Of a stretch of 64,000 bases of DNA, positions 1-10,093 are shown piece after piece (position 1 is the first letter of the stretch; every line of letters begins with the position of its first letter). The DNA is from Nocardiopsis sp. CNR-923 (lineage in GTDB: Bacteria > Actinomycetota > Actinomycetes > Streptosporangiales > Streptosporangiaceae): the NCBI RefSeq assembly GCF_001942255.1, contig NZ_MKKC01000044.1:58971-122970 (forward strand). Direction: 5' to 3'. A program made the position numbers and the translations under genes. Below the pieces are notes generated by a model that was not told the origin of the DNA, did not search any database, and saw nothing but the letters and a program-made list of their open reading frames with translations.

Positions 1-618
1 CGCAAGGCGGCCCACGTCCTGCGCGCGCGCCCGATCCCGCTGCGCGACGTGGCCCGCTGGCGGCGCACCCGCGACGAGATCCACCACGAGTCGCGGCGCT
101 ACTTCAGGATTATCGGCGTCGACGTCGAGGCGACCACCAGGGAGGTCGCGAGCTGGAGCCAACCGCTGCTCGCACCGTGCGGGACCGGGGTCACCGCGTT
201 CGTCGTCCAGCTGATCGGAGGCACGCTCCACATCCTGGTCCGCGCCGACCTGCGGGCCGGCTACCGGGACACTGTCGAACTGGGCCCCACGGTCCAGTGC
301 TGTCCGGACAACCTGCGCGGTGCGCCCGCCGATCTGCGCCCCGCCCACCTCGACCTCGTGCTGTCCCAGGACCGGACCCGGGTCCACTACGACGTCGAGC
401 AGTCGGAGGAGGGAGGGCGCTTCCACCACGCGACCACGCGCCACCTCGTGGTGGAGAGCCTCGAACCGCTCTCGGTGACGGCACCACCCGACCACGCCTG
501 GGTCACCGCCCGCCAGCTCACCCGGCTGGTCCAGCGCAGCCACCACGTCAACATCGAGGCCCGGAGCCTGCTCCTGTCCTCAACGCCCTGCGCCAGCGCT
601 CCTGATCCCCACCCGTGA
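1..618 (+). CDS. NDP-hexose 2,3-dehydratase, C-terminal part (window-truncated)
   Basis: The frame is open from base 1, so the 5' part lies outside the window. The family has about 450-480 residues built from two repeats, and only the last ~205 are here. Family-like segments are RRYFRVIGVDVEA-type text, the SWSQPLLAP block, and ELGPTVQCCPDNL followed by an ARPxxLDxVL-like stretch. The enzyme removes the C2 hydroxyl of an NDP-4-keto sugar, giving a 3,4-diketo-2-deoxy intermediate for a partner reductase. The aldo/keto reductase at 10285 is the likely partner. The stop is 17 bases before the next gene's chosen start, so the two are probably co-transcribed. Function is confident; the substrate is inferred. 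Confidence 0.88.
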   Translation, partial: RKAAHVLRARPIPLRDVARWRRTRDEIHHESRRYFRIIGVDVEATTREVASWSQPLLAPCGTGVTAFVVQLIGGTLHILVRADLRAGYRDTVELGPTVQCCPDNLRGAPADLRPAHLDLVLSQDRTRVHYDVEQSEEGGRFHHATTRHLVVESLEPLSVTAPPDHAWVTARQLTRLVQRSHHVNIEARSLLLSSTPCASAPDPHP

Positions 619-635
619 CCACGCAGGAGGAGACC

Positions 636-1958
636 GTGGCTTCCACCACGCACCCCGCCGAACCCGCCCCGTCCACCACGGGCCGCTCCCCCGGAGGTCT
701 TCGAACGGCGTCCTGGGACCGGATCCGCGACCTGTTCGCCCTCGACCGGAACAGCGTCCACCTCAACACCGGGACCGTCGGCGCGATGCCGCACGAGGTC
801 CTGGAGGTCAACGACCGGGTGACCAGGGAGTGGACCGGCGGTCTGATGAACGTCTATCCCCCCGCCATGTACACGGAGCACCGGGCCAACATCGCCCGCT
901 CCTTCGGGGTCGACCAGGACGAGATGGTCATCTGCCACAGCGCCACCGAGGGCGTGGCCAGGGTCATCCACGGACTGGACCTCGCAGAAGGCGACGAGGT
1001 CCTCACGACCACCCACGAGTGCTACTCGGTGCTGTCCAACTTCAACCTGCTCCGCAACCGCCACGGACTGACCGTGCGGACCGTCACCCCGCCCTCGGGA
1101 CCCGACGTGCGGGCGGAGGAGATCGTCGAGCTCTTCGAGCGGCGGATCACCCCGCGCACCAAGGTGCTCGCCTTCGCCGGGGTCACCCTGTTCACCGGAA
1201 CGATGATGCCCATCCGCGACCTGTGCGAGCTGGCGCACCGCCACGGGCTGACGACCGTGATCGACGGGGCGCTCCTGCCCGGCATGCTCGACTGCGACTT
1301 CCGTTCCTACGGCGCCGACTTCATCTCCTGCTCCGGCGCCAAGTTCCAGTGCGGCCCCCTGGGAACGGGCCTGCTCTACGTCCGCAACAAGGTGCACCCC
1401 CAGCACAACCCGCTTCCGCTGCCGACCTTCTGGCCGATCATCTCCACCTGGTACCCGATGATCGGCAGCCCGCCTCCGCGCACGACGACGTCGGTCGAGA
1501 GCTGCAACATGGGCGACTACCTCCAGAGCGCCGGAAGCGCGAACATCGCCAGGGGGGCCGCCCTGGCCCGCGCGTGCGAGCTGTGGGACGAGATCGGACG
1601 GGACCGCATCGAACGCCGCGTGCGGGACCTGGCGGAGCACGCCCGGAGCAGGCTGGTGGAGGCCTTCGGCTGGAACTCCCTGTACTCCCCGTCCGCCGAT
1701 CCCAGGCTCCGTTCACCGCTGATCGCCTTCCATCCCTTCCGTGACCGCGCGGACGCGTGGAACATCAAGAAGTTCGTCGAGTTCGTCGACCGGCTGGAGC
1801 ACGAGCACCGGATCTGGATCCGGTGGACGGAGTTCGACGTCCCCGGCTCCCCCCACCAGCACTACGCCGCGCGCCTGTGCACGCATCTGTTCAACGACAC
1901 CGCCGAGATCGACCGCGCCGTCGCGACCATGGCCGGTCTCGCACGGGAACTCTCCTGA
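636..1958 (+). CDS. Class V PLP-dependent aminotransferase-fold enzyme (isopenicillin N epimerase/C-S lyase-like)
   Basis: A protein of about 440 residues with the fold type I, class V pattern. HLNTGTVGAMP lies near the N terminus, CHSATEGVARV binds cofactor phosphate, VIDGALLPG holds the PLP-nitrogen aspartate, and SGAKFQCGPLG holds the lysine that should form the Schiff base. The family includes isopenicillin N epimerases, cysteine desulfurases and EgtE-type C-S lyases, so the reaction cannot be assigned from sequence alone. I chose the GTG at 636 because AGGAGGAG sits 5 bases before it; an in-frame GTG at 615 overlaps the previous stop. It lies between sugar genes and a binding-protein gene of the enediyne cluster. 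A role in amino-sugar or sulfur chemistry is a guess. Confidence 0.8.
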   Translation: MASTTHPAEPAPSTTGRSPGGLRTASWDRIRDLFALDRNSVHLNTGTVGAMPHEVLEVNDRVTREWTGGLMNVYPPAMYTEHRANIARSFGVDQDEMVICHSATEGVARVIHGLDLAEGDEVLTTTHECYSVLSNFNLLRNRHGLTVRTVTPPSGPDVRAEEIVELFERRITPRTKVLAFAGVTLFTGTMMPIRDLCELAHRHGLTTVIDGALLPGMLDCDFRSYGADFISCSGAKFQCGPLGTGLLYVRNKVHPQHNPLPLPTFWPIISTWYPMIGSPPPRTTTSVESCNMGDYLQSAGSANIARGAALARACELWDEIGRDRIERRVRDLAEHARSRLVEAFGWNSLYSPSADPRLRSPLIAFHPFRDRADAWNIKKFVEFVDRLEHEHRIWIRWTEFDVPGSPHQHYAARLCTHLFNDTAEIDRAVATMAGLARELS

Positions 1959-1962
1959 AGGG

Positions 1963-3672
1963 GTGAGGACGCTGAAGGACTCGACCGACGCGCCGACCAC
2001 CGGCGGCACCCTGCGCCTCAGGGGCCCCGGGGACGTCGACCAACTGGATCCGGCCCGCTCCCTCCAGTCCCCGGCCGACCAGCTCCAGCGCCTGTACGCG
2101 CGGCAGCTGTTCACCTACCCGCCGAGGGAGAACCCCGACGACTGGCAGGCGATCGACCCGGTGCCGGACCTGGCGGCGGCGGTGCCCTCGACCTACAACG
2201 CGGGTCTGGGGGCCAGCCACACCTACCACGTCGTCCACCTGCGCCGGGGCGTGCTCTGGGACACCGAGCCCGCGCGCGAGGTGACCGCGCACGACGTCAT
2301 ACGGGGGATCAAGCGCATGTGCGCCCCCACGGCCCGACCCGCCGCCCTGGGTTACTTCACCAGTGTGGTCCGCGGCATGGCGGCCTACTGCGCCCGCTAC
2401 GCGGAGGCCGTGGGGGGAGCCGCCGCCGATCAGCACCGCCACGCCGGGTTCCAGAACGCGCACGACATCCCGGGGATCTTCGCGCTCGACGCGCAGACGC
2501 TGGTGGTCGAGCTGCTGCGGCCCACCCTCGACCTGCCCCAGATCCTGGCGCTGCCCTGCGCCGCCGCGGCGCCCGCCGAGTACGACGCGGTCGTCCCCGC
2601 GCCCGCGACTTCGCCGCGCACGCGCGCTCCAACGGCCCCTACCGGATCGCGGAGCACCGCCCCGGCGCGTCCCTGCGGCTGGAGCCCAACCCGACCTGGC
2701 GGAGGGAGACCGACCCCGTGCGGGCGCGGCGCCTGGACGCGGTGGAGGTGACCGTCGACCGCTCCGGTCCGGCGCGCCTCGCCGCGCTGATCGACGCCGG
2801 CGCGGCCGACCTGACCTGGGGATCTCCGGCGTCCCGGCCGGGCGGCGACCGCCCGGGGAGGCCGGGGCGCCGACTAGGCCACTCGCTCGACCCCTACCTG
2901 GTGTTCAACCTGGCCGGAGACCCCGGCGGCCCGTCGTCGGACGCCGCCGTGCGCAGGGCGGTGGCCGAGGCGATCGACCGGGAGGCACTGGCCGCCATCG
3001 TCACGGCCTCGGGCGGGACCGCCCGCGCCGCGGCGACGATCGTGCCCCCTGGCAACGACGGACACCGCGAGGGGACCGCCTCCCCGCGGGCCCGTGCCGA
3101 AGCCGCGCGGAGGCGATCGCGGGCGCGGGTCCCGGCGGGGTCGACGCTGACCGTGATCCACCCCGACGGCGAGCTCGACGCCGCGCTGGCCGCCTCCTAC
3201 GCAGCCGACCTGGAGAAGGCCGGCGCAACCGTGCGCCTGCGGGCCCTGGACCCGGTGTCCCACCGCGGGGCCCTGGCCGGACACCGCGGTCCCGCGCTCG
3301 GCCACTGGGACCTGGCGGCCCTGTCGTGGTCACCGCCGTGGTTCCCCCACAACGCGCGGGCGTTCCTCCAGCCGTTGTGCGCCGGCGGGGCGACGGGGAG
3401 CTGGAACGTGGGGGGGTACCGGAACCCGGACGTGGACACGCTGATGGAGGAGGCACTGGCCTCGGTCGAGGATCCCCTGCTGCGCGAGACCTCCTGGAGC
3501 CGGGTCGAGGACCGGATCACGCAGGACGCCCCGATCGTTCCGCTGCTGTTCCGGCCCCCCGCGCCCCGGGGCGCGGGGCGCTCGGGTGCGCGGCGCCGTC
3601 GCCCTCCCCGCCCTCGGGTTCTCCTACGACCTGGCCACCCTCTGGCTGGCCGGGGGCGGTCAGGAAGACTGA
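1963..3672 (+). CDS. Family 5 extracellular solute-binding-like protein, no signal peptide (frameshifted)
   Basis: Homologous to DppA/OppA-type peptide-binding proteins: GGTLRL at the start, then LRRGVLWDTEPAREVTAHDVIRGIKR, NGPYRI, DPYLVFNL and SWSPPWFPHNARAFLQPLC. The protein begins directly at the mature domain, with no signal peptide or lipobox, so it should be cytoplasmic. Two frame breaks, near 2605 and 3565, split it. Restoring the frame at the end gives the C-terminal text RVRGAVALPALGFSYD, which matches the neighbouring paralogue, and a stop at 3672. It converges tail-to-tail with that paralogue at 3660-5384, overlapping by 13 bases. No permease or ATPase gene is nearby. Start GTG 1963 follows the previous stop closely but its ribosome site is poor. 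Confidence 0.75.
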
Positions 3673-5384
3673 CCGGTCCGCGGCGCGGGCCACCGGTCCA
3701 GCCAGATGTGGCTCGCGTCGTACCACCGGTCCACGTGGGGGAGCGGCACGGCGCCGCGCACCCGGGCGCTCATGATGTGGGGGATCGTCGGCTCGCACAC
3801 CAGGATCGGCACGATGGCGGCGTCCTCGATCACGGTTCGGTCCACGCGGTGCCACAGCTCCTCGGCGCGCTCCGGGGCGCTCTCGGTGAGGGCGAGGTCG
3901 ATCAGCCGGTCGACCTCCGGGTTGCGGTACCCGCCGTAGTTCGCCGTCCCGCTGGCGAAGTGGGACTGGAAGAGCGGCTGCACGCAGGTCCGGCCGTTGT
4001 TGCCGAACCAGTCCGGGGTCCACGCCGCGGCGGTCACGTCCCACTCCCCCGCCTCGGCCCGGGCCGGGTCCTGGAGGATCCGGTAGTACTCGTCGGCGTG
4101 GCGGATCATCCGCAGCTCGGTACGGATTCCCGACCGCGCGAAGTCCGCCGCCAGGCGTTCGCCGATGTCGCGGTGCGGGTTCTCCTCGCGGTACAGCAGG
4201 CGCAGGACGAGGTCGTCGTGGCCGGCCTCGGCCAGCAGGGCCCGTGCGACCTCGGGTGATCCGCGGTCGCCGGGGGTCGGATACCGGTCGTAGGGACGGT
4301 GGCCGATGTTCCCGGGCGGGATGGCCGTGCTCGCCGTCTCCGTCACGGTGCCCAGATCCATGTCGTCGAACAGGTGGACCATCCCGGCCTTGTCGACGGC
4401 GTGGGCCACCGCGCGGCGGACCCGCAGGTCGCTCGTGGCGCACCGCTCGTTGGGGCTGCGCATGTTGAAGACCAGGTAGGGGTTCATCGCGTAGCCGACG
4501 TGCCGGTCTGAGTCGGGCACCACGCGATCGGGGCTGATCACCGGCGCCCCCCAGGACAGGTCGGCTCGGCCCTCCAACACCGCCCGTCGCACCTGGTCGT
4601 CGGTCACCCGGCGCATCCGCACGTCGATCCCGTCCACGTACTGGTGGCGCAGGGGATCCGTGGCCTGGCGCCAGACCGGGTTGCGCTCCATGGTCAGGCG
4701 GACACCCCGTTCGTAGGCGGTGAGCCGGTAGGGGCCGTTGGAGCGCACGGCCGCGACGAACTCCGGACTGTCGGGAAGGACGGCGTCGTACTCGGCCGGG
4801 GCCGCCGAGGCGAACAGGGTCGACAGGATGTTGACGAGGTCGTTGGCCGGTCGGATCAGCTCGACGACCAGGGTTCGCTCGTCCGGCGCGCGCAGACCCC
4901 GGATCTCGTGGGTGTTCTGGTAACGGGCCAGGTCGGCGGCGGTGACGGCGCCGGTGTCCACCGCATCCCGGTACCCCTCGGCGAACTCGGCCATGCCCGC
5001 GACGGTGCTCGTGAAGTAGGTGAGCGCACCCGCTCCGACGACCGGGTTGCACAGCCGTTTCAGGCCGCGGACGAAGTCGTGCGCCGTGACCTCCCGGGCG
5101 GGGTCGGTGTCCCAGAGCACCCCGGGGCGCAGCCGGAGGGTGTGGGTGAGCCCGTCCTCGCTCAGGCCGCCGTTGGCCGCGGTGGGCACCTCCCGGGCGA
5201 CGTCGGGCACGGGGGTGAGCGCGGACTCGTCGAGGGCGGTGGGGTAGCCGAAGAGCTGTCGCGAGAACAGCCGGATCACCTGGTGGGAGAAGGCGTAGTA
5301 GGCGCACGCGGGGTCCACGTGGTCCATGCCCCCCGGTCCGAAGTAGCGCAGTGTCCCGCCGCGGCGCGGCCCGGTTCGTCTCAT
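3660..5384 (-). CDS. Family 5 extracellular solute-binding-like protein, no signal peptide
   Basis: An intact reading frame of about 574 residues. Key segments are RRGGTLRYFGPGG at the N terminus, RLRPGVLWDTDPAREVTAHD, VRSNGPYRLTAYERG, MNPYLVFNMRS, WTPDWFGNNGRTCVQPLF and NYGGYRNPEVDRLID. This is a DppA/OppA-family binding protein and a clear paralogue of the gene at 1963-3672. It also lacks any export signal. The start at 5384 overlaps the stop of the decarboxylase gene (ATGA), with AAGGGAG upstream inside that gene, so the two are translationally coupled. With no ABC permease partner it may bind a peptide, a cofactor or the cluster product inside the cell; that is inference. Confidence 0.82.
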   Translation of the reverse strand: MRRTGPRRGGTLRYFGPGGMDHVDPACAYYAFSHQVIRLFSRQLFGYPTALDESALTPVPDVAREVPTAANGGLSEDGLTHTLRLRPGVLWDTDPAREVTAHDFVRGLKRLCNPVVGAGALTYFTSTVAGMAEFAEGYRDAVDTGAVTAADLARYQNTHEIRGLRAPDERTLVVELIRPANDLVNILSTLFASAAPAEYDAVLPDSPEFVAAVRSNGPYRLTAYERGVRLTMERNPVWRQATDPLRHQYVDGIDVRMRRVTDDQVRRAVLEGRADLSWGAPVISPDRVVPDSDRHVGYAMNPYLVFNMRSPNERCATSDLRVRRAVAHAVDKAGMVHLFDDMDLGTVTETASTAIPPGNIGHRPYDRYPTPGDRGSPEVARALLAEAGHDDLVLRLLYREENPHRDIGERLAADFARSGIRTELRMIRHADEYYRILQDPARAEAGEWDVTAAAWTPDWFGNNGRTCVQPLFQSHFASGTANYGGYRNPEVDRLIDLALTESAPERAEELWHRVDRTVIEDAAIVPILVCEPTIPHIMSARVRGAVPLPHVDRWYDASHIWLDRWPAPRTGQSS

Positions 5385-6369
5385 GTGACGGCTCCCTTCT
5401 CGGTCCACCACGGGTTCCGACGCGCCCATGCCACGGTCCGGGCCACTCCCTCCTCCAGGGGCACGCCCCACCGCCAGCCCAGGACCCGGCTGGCCTTGCC
5501 GACGTCGGGTACCCGGCGGTCGATGTCCTCGTAGGCGGCGCCGAGGCTGGCCCGGGTGTCCACGTCGAGGGGCGCGGCGGCGCCGGCGCCGACCGAGGCG
5601 CGTACCGCCTCCACGGCCTCGGCGATCGTCCACTCCTGGTCGCTGCCGACGTTGAACGTCTCCCCCTCGGCGGCCTCGCTGTCCGCGACCAGGAGCGTGG
5701 CCGCGACCGCGTCGTCGACGAAGGAGAAGCAGCGGGTCTGGGCGCCGCCGTCGTAGAGGAGCGGCGGCGCCCGCGCAGGAGTCGGTGCAGGGTCCTGCTG
5801 ATGACGTAGGCCGGGCGTTGCCGGGGCCCGTAGACGTTGAAGTAGCGCACGACCGACGTCCGGGTTCCGTACCTGCGCGCGTGTGCGTGGACGAGGTGTT
5901 CGGCCACCGCCTTGCCGGAGGAGTAGGACCACCGGTCCGCGGAGGTGCTGCCCAGGACCCGGTCGGCGTCCTCGGCCCACGGGGTGACCGGATTCCTTCC
6001 GTACACCTCGCTCGTGCTGGCGAACACGAGCCTGGCGCCCGACCGGCGGGCGAGGTCCAGGACGTTGCGGGTGCCCAGGACGGCCGTGTCGATCACGTCG
6101 AGCGGGTCGTCGAGGTACTGGTCCACCCCCACCACGGAGGACAGGTGGTAGACCTGACGCACGCCGGACAGGTCGAGGCGGCCGAGGGCGTCGGCGTCGC
6201 GGACGTCGGCCGCGACGTGACGGACACCGCCCGGATCACAGTCCAGGTCCGGCGGGGCGTCGGCCGGGTCGAGCACGAGGACCTCGTCGCCGCGTGCCAC
6301 CAGGCGCTCCACCAGGTGACTCCCGATGAACCCGAATCCTCCCGTGACGAGGGCCCTGCGGCGGCTCAT
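5381..6369 (-). CDS. NAD-dependent UDP-glucuronate decarboxylase/epimerase family enzyme (frameshifted)
   Basis: An extended SDR enzyme of about 329 residues with the GGFGFIGSHL dinucleotide site at the N terminus, FASTSEVYG, and the active-site YSSGK. The RWSYSSGK context resembles ArnA-type UDP-glucuronate decarboxylases more than the RmlB dehydratases. It directly follows a UDP-glucose dehydrogenase with an ATGA overlap, so UDP-glucose to UDP-glucuronate to a UDP-4-keto-pentose or UDP-xylose is the likely route, as for CalS8/CalS9 of calicheamicin. One frame break near 5770, in a GC-rich run, separates the N-terminal two-thirds from the C-terminal part (PPLLYDGGAQTRCFSFVDD). The exact reaction, decarboxylase or epimerase, is not certain. 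Confidence 0.78.
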
Positions 6370-7693
6370 CGCCCCACCCCCCGGTAGGCGAGCCCGAGTT
6401 CGCGCAGTTCGCGCGGAGTATCCGGGGCGAGGACCGCGCGTCCGTCGAAGACCAGCCCGGCGCCGGACAGCAGCGAGCGGAGCCGCGCCGGGGGGATCTC
6501 GCGGAACTCCCGGTGGCCGGCGAGCAGGGCCACCGCGTCGGCCCCGCGTACGGCCTCGTCCAGGGAGTCCGTCACTCTCTCGCCCAGCTCGGCCCTGACC
6601 TGGTCGGGCTCGGCCAGGGGGTCGAACATGCGCACCCGGACGCCGGCCTCGCGCAGGCGCTCCACCACCCCCTTGACCGGTGTGTTGCGCAGATCGCCCG
6701 TGCCGCCCTTGAAGGACACGCCGAGGACGGCCACGGTCGCCTCCTCCGGGTCGGAACCGAGCTTGACCAGTTCCTCCAGGATCGTCTCGGCGGTGTACGA
6801 GGGCATCGAGTCGTTGGCATGGCGGGCGGTGCGCACGGTCTCCAGCCGCACACCCCGGTCGCGGGCGACCCGCCAGGCCATCCACGGGTCCTTGGTCAGA
6901 CACGCTCCGCCCACGCCCACTCCAGGACGCAGGATGTTGACCCTGGAGTCTCCCTTGGGCAGGGAGTTGGACGCCGCGATGACGTCCATGACGTCGACGC
7001 CGAAAGCCGCGCAGAACCGGGCGAGCTCGTTGGCGATGGCGACGTTGGCGTCGATCCACCAGTTCGTGGCCAGCTTCACGGTCTCGGCGGCGTCCGTGCC
7101 GGGCACCACGTGGGTGGGCACGCCGAGCGACTCCTCCCAGAAACGGGCGGCGGCGGCCGTGCCGTCGCGGCCGTCGCCGCCGACGACCACGGTCAGCTCC
7201 CCCAACTGGGCGAGCGCCTCGCCCTCCGCCAGGCGCTCCGGGCAGTAGGCCAGCCCGAAGTCGGTTTCGCAGGTCAGACCGCCCTGCTCCAGGAGGGGGG
7301 CCACGAGGGTCCTGGTCGTCCCGGGGACCACGGTGCTCTTGACGATCACCAGGCGTCCGGGCTCCAGTCGCGGGGCGATCTGCTCGCACACCCGCTCCAG
7401 CTGCTCGGTCACCAGGCGCCCTGCTCGTCGACCGGCGTGCCGACGGTGATCACGACGACGTCCGCCGAGTGGATCGCGTCGTAGTCGGTGGTGAAGGAGA
7501 GCGATGCCGAGGCGGAGAGCCGTGCCAGCGCCTCGGCCACCCCGGGTTCGGGCACGGGACAGCGCCCGCCGTCGAGCTCGGCGACCAGTGCCGGGTCGCT
7601 CTCCACCCCGACGACCGCGGTCCCGCGCTCGGCGAGCGCCGCGCCCAGACAGCACCCGACGTAGCCGAAGCCCACGATCGCCACTCTTCGCAT
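6366..7693 (-). CDS. UDP-glucose dehydrogenase-type nucleotide-sugar dehydrogenase (frameshifted)
   Basis: A UDP-glucose/GDP-mannose dehydrogenase family protein of about 442 residues. The N terminus has VAIVGFGYVGCCLGAALA for NAD binding, then VITVGTPVDE. The catalytic cysteine is in GVGVGGACLTKDP, and AVLGVSFKGGTGDLRNTP starts the C-terminal UDP-binding domain. It performs the four-electron oxidation of a UDP-hexose at C6, probably UDP-glucose to UDP-glucuronate. A frame break near 7410 interrupts GTPVDEQG. The start at 7693 sits at MRRVAIVGFG. The gene is coupled to the downstream decarboxylase through an ATGA overlap. UDP-ManNAc dehydrogenase is the main alternative, but context argues against it. 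Confidence 0.86.
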
Positions 7694-7763
7694 TCGGTGT
7701 TCGGGCAGGAACCGCACGGACCACTCTCCGCTTCGCTCGGGCGTGTGCTCGTGGACCGTCGAC

Positions 7764-8894
7764 CTAGAAAAGCTGGTCGAGGATCCGCCGCTCGGTCTCG
7801 ACCGGGGTCGGAAGGGCCCAGACCTCGTCACGCACCTCCTCGGCGGCGCGGCGCATCGTCTCGTCCTCCAGCAGCCGGGTGATCAGGGCGGAGTCGACGT
7901 CCTTCGGGGCGCCGGTCAGGCCGATGCCGCGGTCGCGCACGGCGGCGCACGCCGTGTACTGGAGCCGGTCCCTGGGGTCGGGCGTCAGCATCTGGGGGAT
8001 GCCCGCGTCGACCGCGGTCAGGGTGGTCCCGCCGCCGCCGTGGTGGAGCACGGCCGCGCAGTCGCGCAGCAGGGTGTGCAGCGGTGTCCACCCCACGGAG
8101 GTGACGTTGGACGGCACGACCAGGCCGGAGACGTCGATGTCGCCGAGCGCGAGGACGAAGTCCGCCGGGGTGTCGGCGGCCGCGGCCAGCAGGGGGTCGA
8201 GCATGTCCAGGCCGAAGGTCTGCAGTTCGATGGTGCCCATCGTGATGGCCACCCTCGGCCGTGAGCCGGGCCTGGGCAGGCGGTCACCGACGACGTGACC
8301 GCCGCCGTAGGGCACCCAGCGCATGAACCAGCCCTCCTCCGGCGTCCCGGAGAGCATGCTGGGCGGGAAGGACTCCACCGTGACGTCGGGCTCGGGCACG
8401 GTGAGGTCGTAGCGCTCGCACAGGTCGGCCAGCTCACGTGCGACGTTCTCGTGCAGGGCGCCGGTACGCCAGGCGCTCTGGTTGCGCTGGACCGAGGGGA
8501 CGCCCCGACGGGCCGCGGCGAGCAGGCCCACCGTGGCGCCCTGGTCGTAGACCACGAGGTCGGGGCGCCACTGGTCGGCCACGTCCATGGTGCGTTCGAC
8601 CATCGGACGGTTGACGGCGGCGACCTGGATCGCCCAGTCCTCGATCGGCGCCTCGGCGCGCTCGGCCATCCTGGCTGCGAAGTCCGGGTGCTCCCTGGCG
8701 ACCCGTTCGAAGACGGCGACGGCGCTGTAGTCGGGGGCCACGTCGACGACTTCGAGTCCCGCCGCGGCCGCCTTGTCGGCGTGCTCGGCGATGGTCACGA
8801 GCACGTCGTGGCCGTCGGCCCTGAAGGCCCAGGCGAGCTGGACGAGGGGAAGGAAGTGGCCGACGCCGGGTGAGGAGGAGAAGAGGACGCGCAT
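7764..8894 (-). CDS. GT1-family glycosyltransferase
   Basis: About 376 residues of the GT-B macrolide/enediyne glycosyltransferase type. The N-terminal acceptor domain starts MRVLFSSSPGVGHFLPLVQLA. The C-terminal donor domain has TMGTIELQTFGLD, TSVGWTPLHTLLRDCAAVLHHGGGGTTLTAVDAGIPQML, the HGGxGT signature that holds the nucleotide sugar. I chose ATG 8894 over ATG 8903 because AAGGA is 9 bases upstream of 8894 but touches 8903. It should attach one of the cluster's deoxy- or amino-sugars to the enediyne aglycone or to another sugar. It lies between the DegT aminotransferase and the UDP-glucose dehydrogenase on the same strand, with about 70-base gaps on each side. Confidence 0.88.
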   Translation of the reverse strand: MRVLFSSSPGVGHFLPLVQLAWAFRADGHDVLVTIAEHADKAAAAGLEVVDVAPDYSAVAVFERVAREHPDFAARMAERAEAPIEDWAIQVAAVNRPMVERTMDVADQWRPDLVVYDQGATVGLLAAARRGVPSVQRNQSAWRTGALHENVARELADLCERYDLTVPEPDVTVESFPPSMLSGTPEEGWFMRWVPYGGGHVVGDRLPRPGSRPRVAITMGTIELQTFGLDMLDPLLAAAADTPADFVLALGDIDVSGLVVPSNVTSVGWTPLHTLLRDCAAVLHHGGGGTTLTAVDAGIPQMLTPDPRDRLQYTACAAVRDRGIGLTGAPKDVDSALITRLLEDETMRRAAEEVRDEVWALPTPVETERRILDQLF

Positions 8895-8963
8895 GGAGTG
8901 CATTCCTTCGCTGACGGGGGAGGGGTCGGGTGCGGGTCGCGGCCGACGGCGGGGACCGGTCGG

Positions 8964-10093
8964 TCACCAGCCCGCGCGAACGGTGTCGGCGATGTGGCCG
9001 AGGTCGTCCTCGGAGAGCCACCACCCGACGGGGAGGTAGGCGACGCGGTCGTAGACGTGGTCGAGGCCGGGCAGGTCGGTACGGTAGGCGGCGACGCAGG
9101 AGTGCGCGTCGTTGCGGCGGGAGATGAGGCTGGTCATGATTTTGGCCTCGGTCATCCGGCGCATGAAGCCGTCGCGGTCCTCCACCTTCAGGGGGTAGGC
9201 CCAGAAGGAGGGTTCACGGTCCGGCGCCCGTTCGGTGAGTTCCACTCCGGGGACCGCGGCCAGCTCCTTGTCGAGGTAGGCGGCGTTCTCCCGGTGCCGG
9301 GCCAGGAGCGGTTCGACGATCTCCAGGTTGGCCATGCCGATCGCCGCCGCCGTGTCGTTCATGGGGAAGCGGAAGCCCCACTCGGCGACGTCGTAGTCGC
9401 CGTGGACGCGGTCGGCCCGGCGGTCGATGCCGAACCAGCGGCGGAGCACCGCCCTTCGGCGCAGCTCCTCGTCGGGGAGCACGACCAGCCCTCCCCCGCC
9501 GCAGGTGAGGAGCTTGATCGCCTGGAAGCTGTAGACGCAGACGTTGCCGTGGTTGCCCAGGGGTCGGTTCCGGTAGGTGGCGCCCCAGGCCTGGGCGCAG
9601 TCCTCGATCACCGGCGGACGGAAGCCGAGGCGGCGTTCTGCCCGGTCGACGATCCCGCGCAGCCGGTCGAGGTCCAGGGGGTAGCCGAGCCAGTGGACGA
9701 GCATGATCGCCCTGGTCCTCGGGCCGATCTTGCGTTCGAGGTCGGCGAGGTCGGCGTTGAGCGTGTGCGGGTCCACGTCGACCCAGCGCACGCGCAGGCC
9801 GTTGGCGAGGATGGGCCAGTTGGTCCCCTCGAAGGTCAACGGCGTGGCCAGGACCTCACCCGGGTCATCCGGCGTCGCGGCGGCCTCGGGGCCGCCGGTG
9901 AACAGGCTCAGGGCCAGGTGGAGACCCGAGGTGCCGCAGTTGACCGTCGCGACGCGCGGGTTTCCCAGGCGACGTCCGAGGACGGCCTCGAACTCCTCCA
10001 CCCGGGGGCCGTGCTCCAGCTGGCCGCTCCGCAGGCCTCGGCGACGCGGTCGGGGGCCTCCGGCGACATCGCGACCTTGAACAGCGGAATCAT
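8964..10093 (-). CDS. DegT/DnrJ/EryC1/StrS-type sugar aminotransferase (frameshifted)
   Basis: A PLP-dependent NDP-keto-sugar aminotransferase of about 376 residues. Seen are NCGTSGLHLALSLF, EDCAQAWGATY, and YSFQAIKLLTCGGGGLVV, whose lysine should bind PLP. The N terminus MIPLFKVAMSPEAPDRVAEA is in another frame; one break near 10025 joins it to SGQLEHGPRVEEFEAVLG, the family's usual start. It would add an amino group to a 4-keto (or 3-keto) nucleotide sugar. With the UDP-glucuronate branch next door, a 4-amino-pentose is the most economical product (compare CalS13 of calicheamicin). It shares a divergent promoter region with the aldo/keto reductase. Confidence 0.87.

Noticed and set aside
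3517..7389. A 1,290-codon open frame on the - strand
   Set aside because: Only the middle matches a real gene, the decarboxylase N-terminal part. The rest is Arg/Pro-rich shadow of the binding-protein and dehydrogenase genes.
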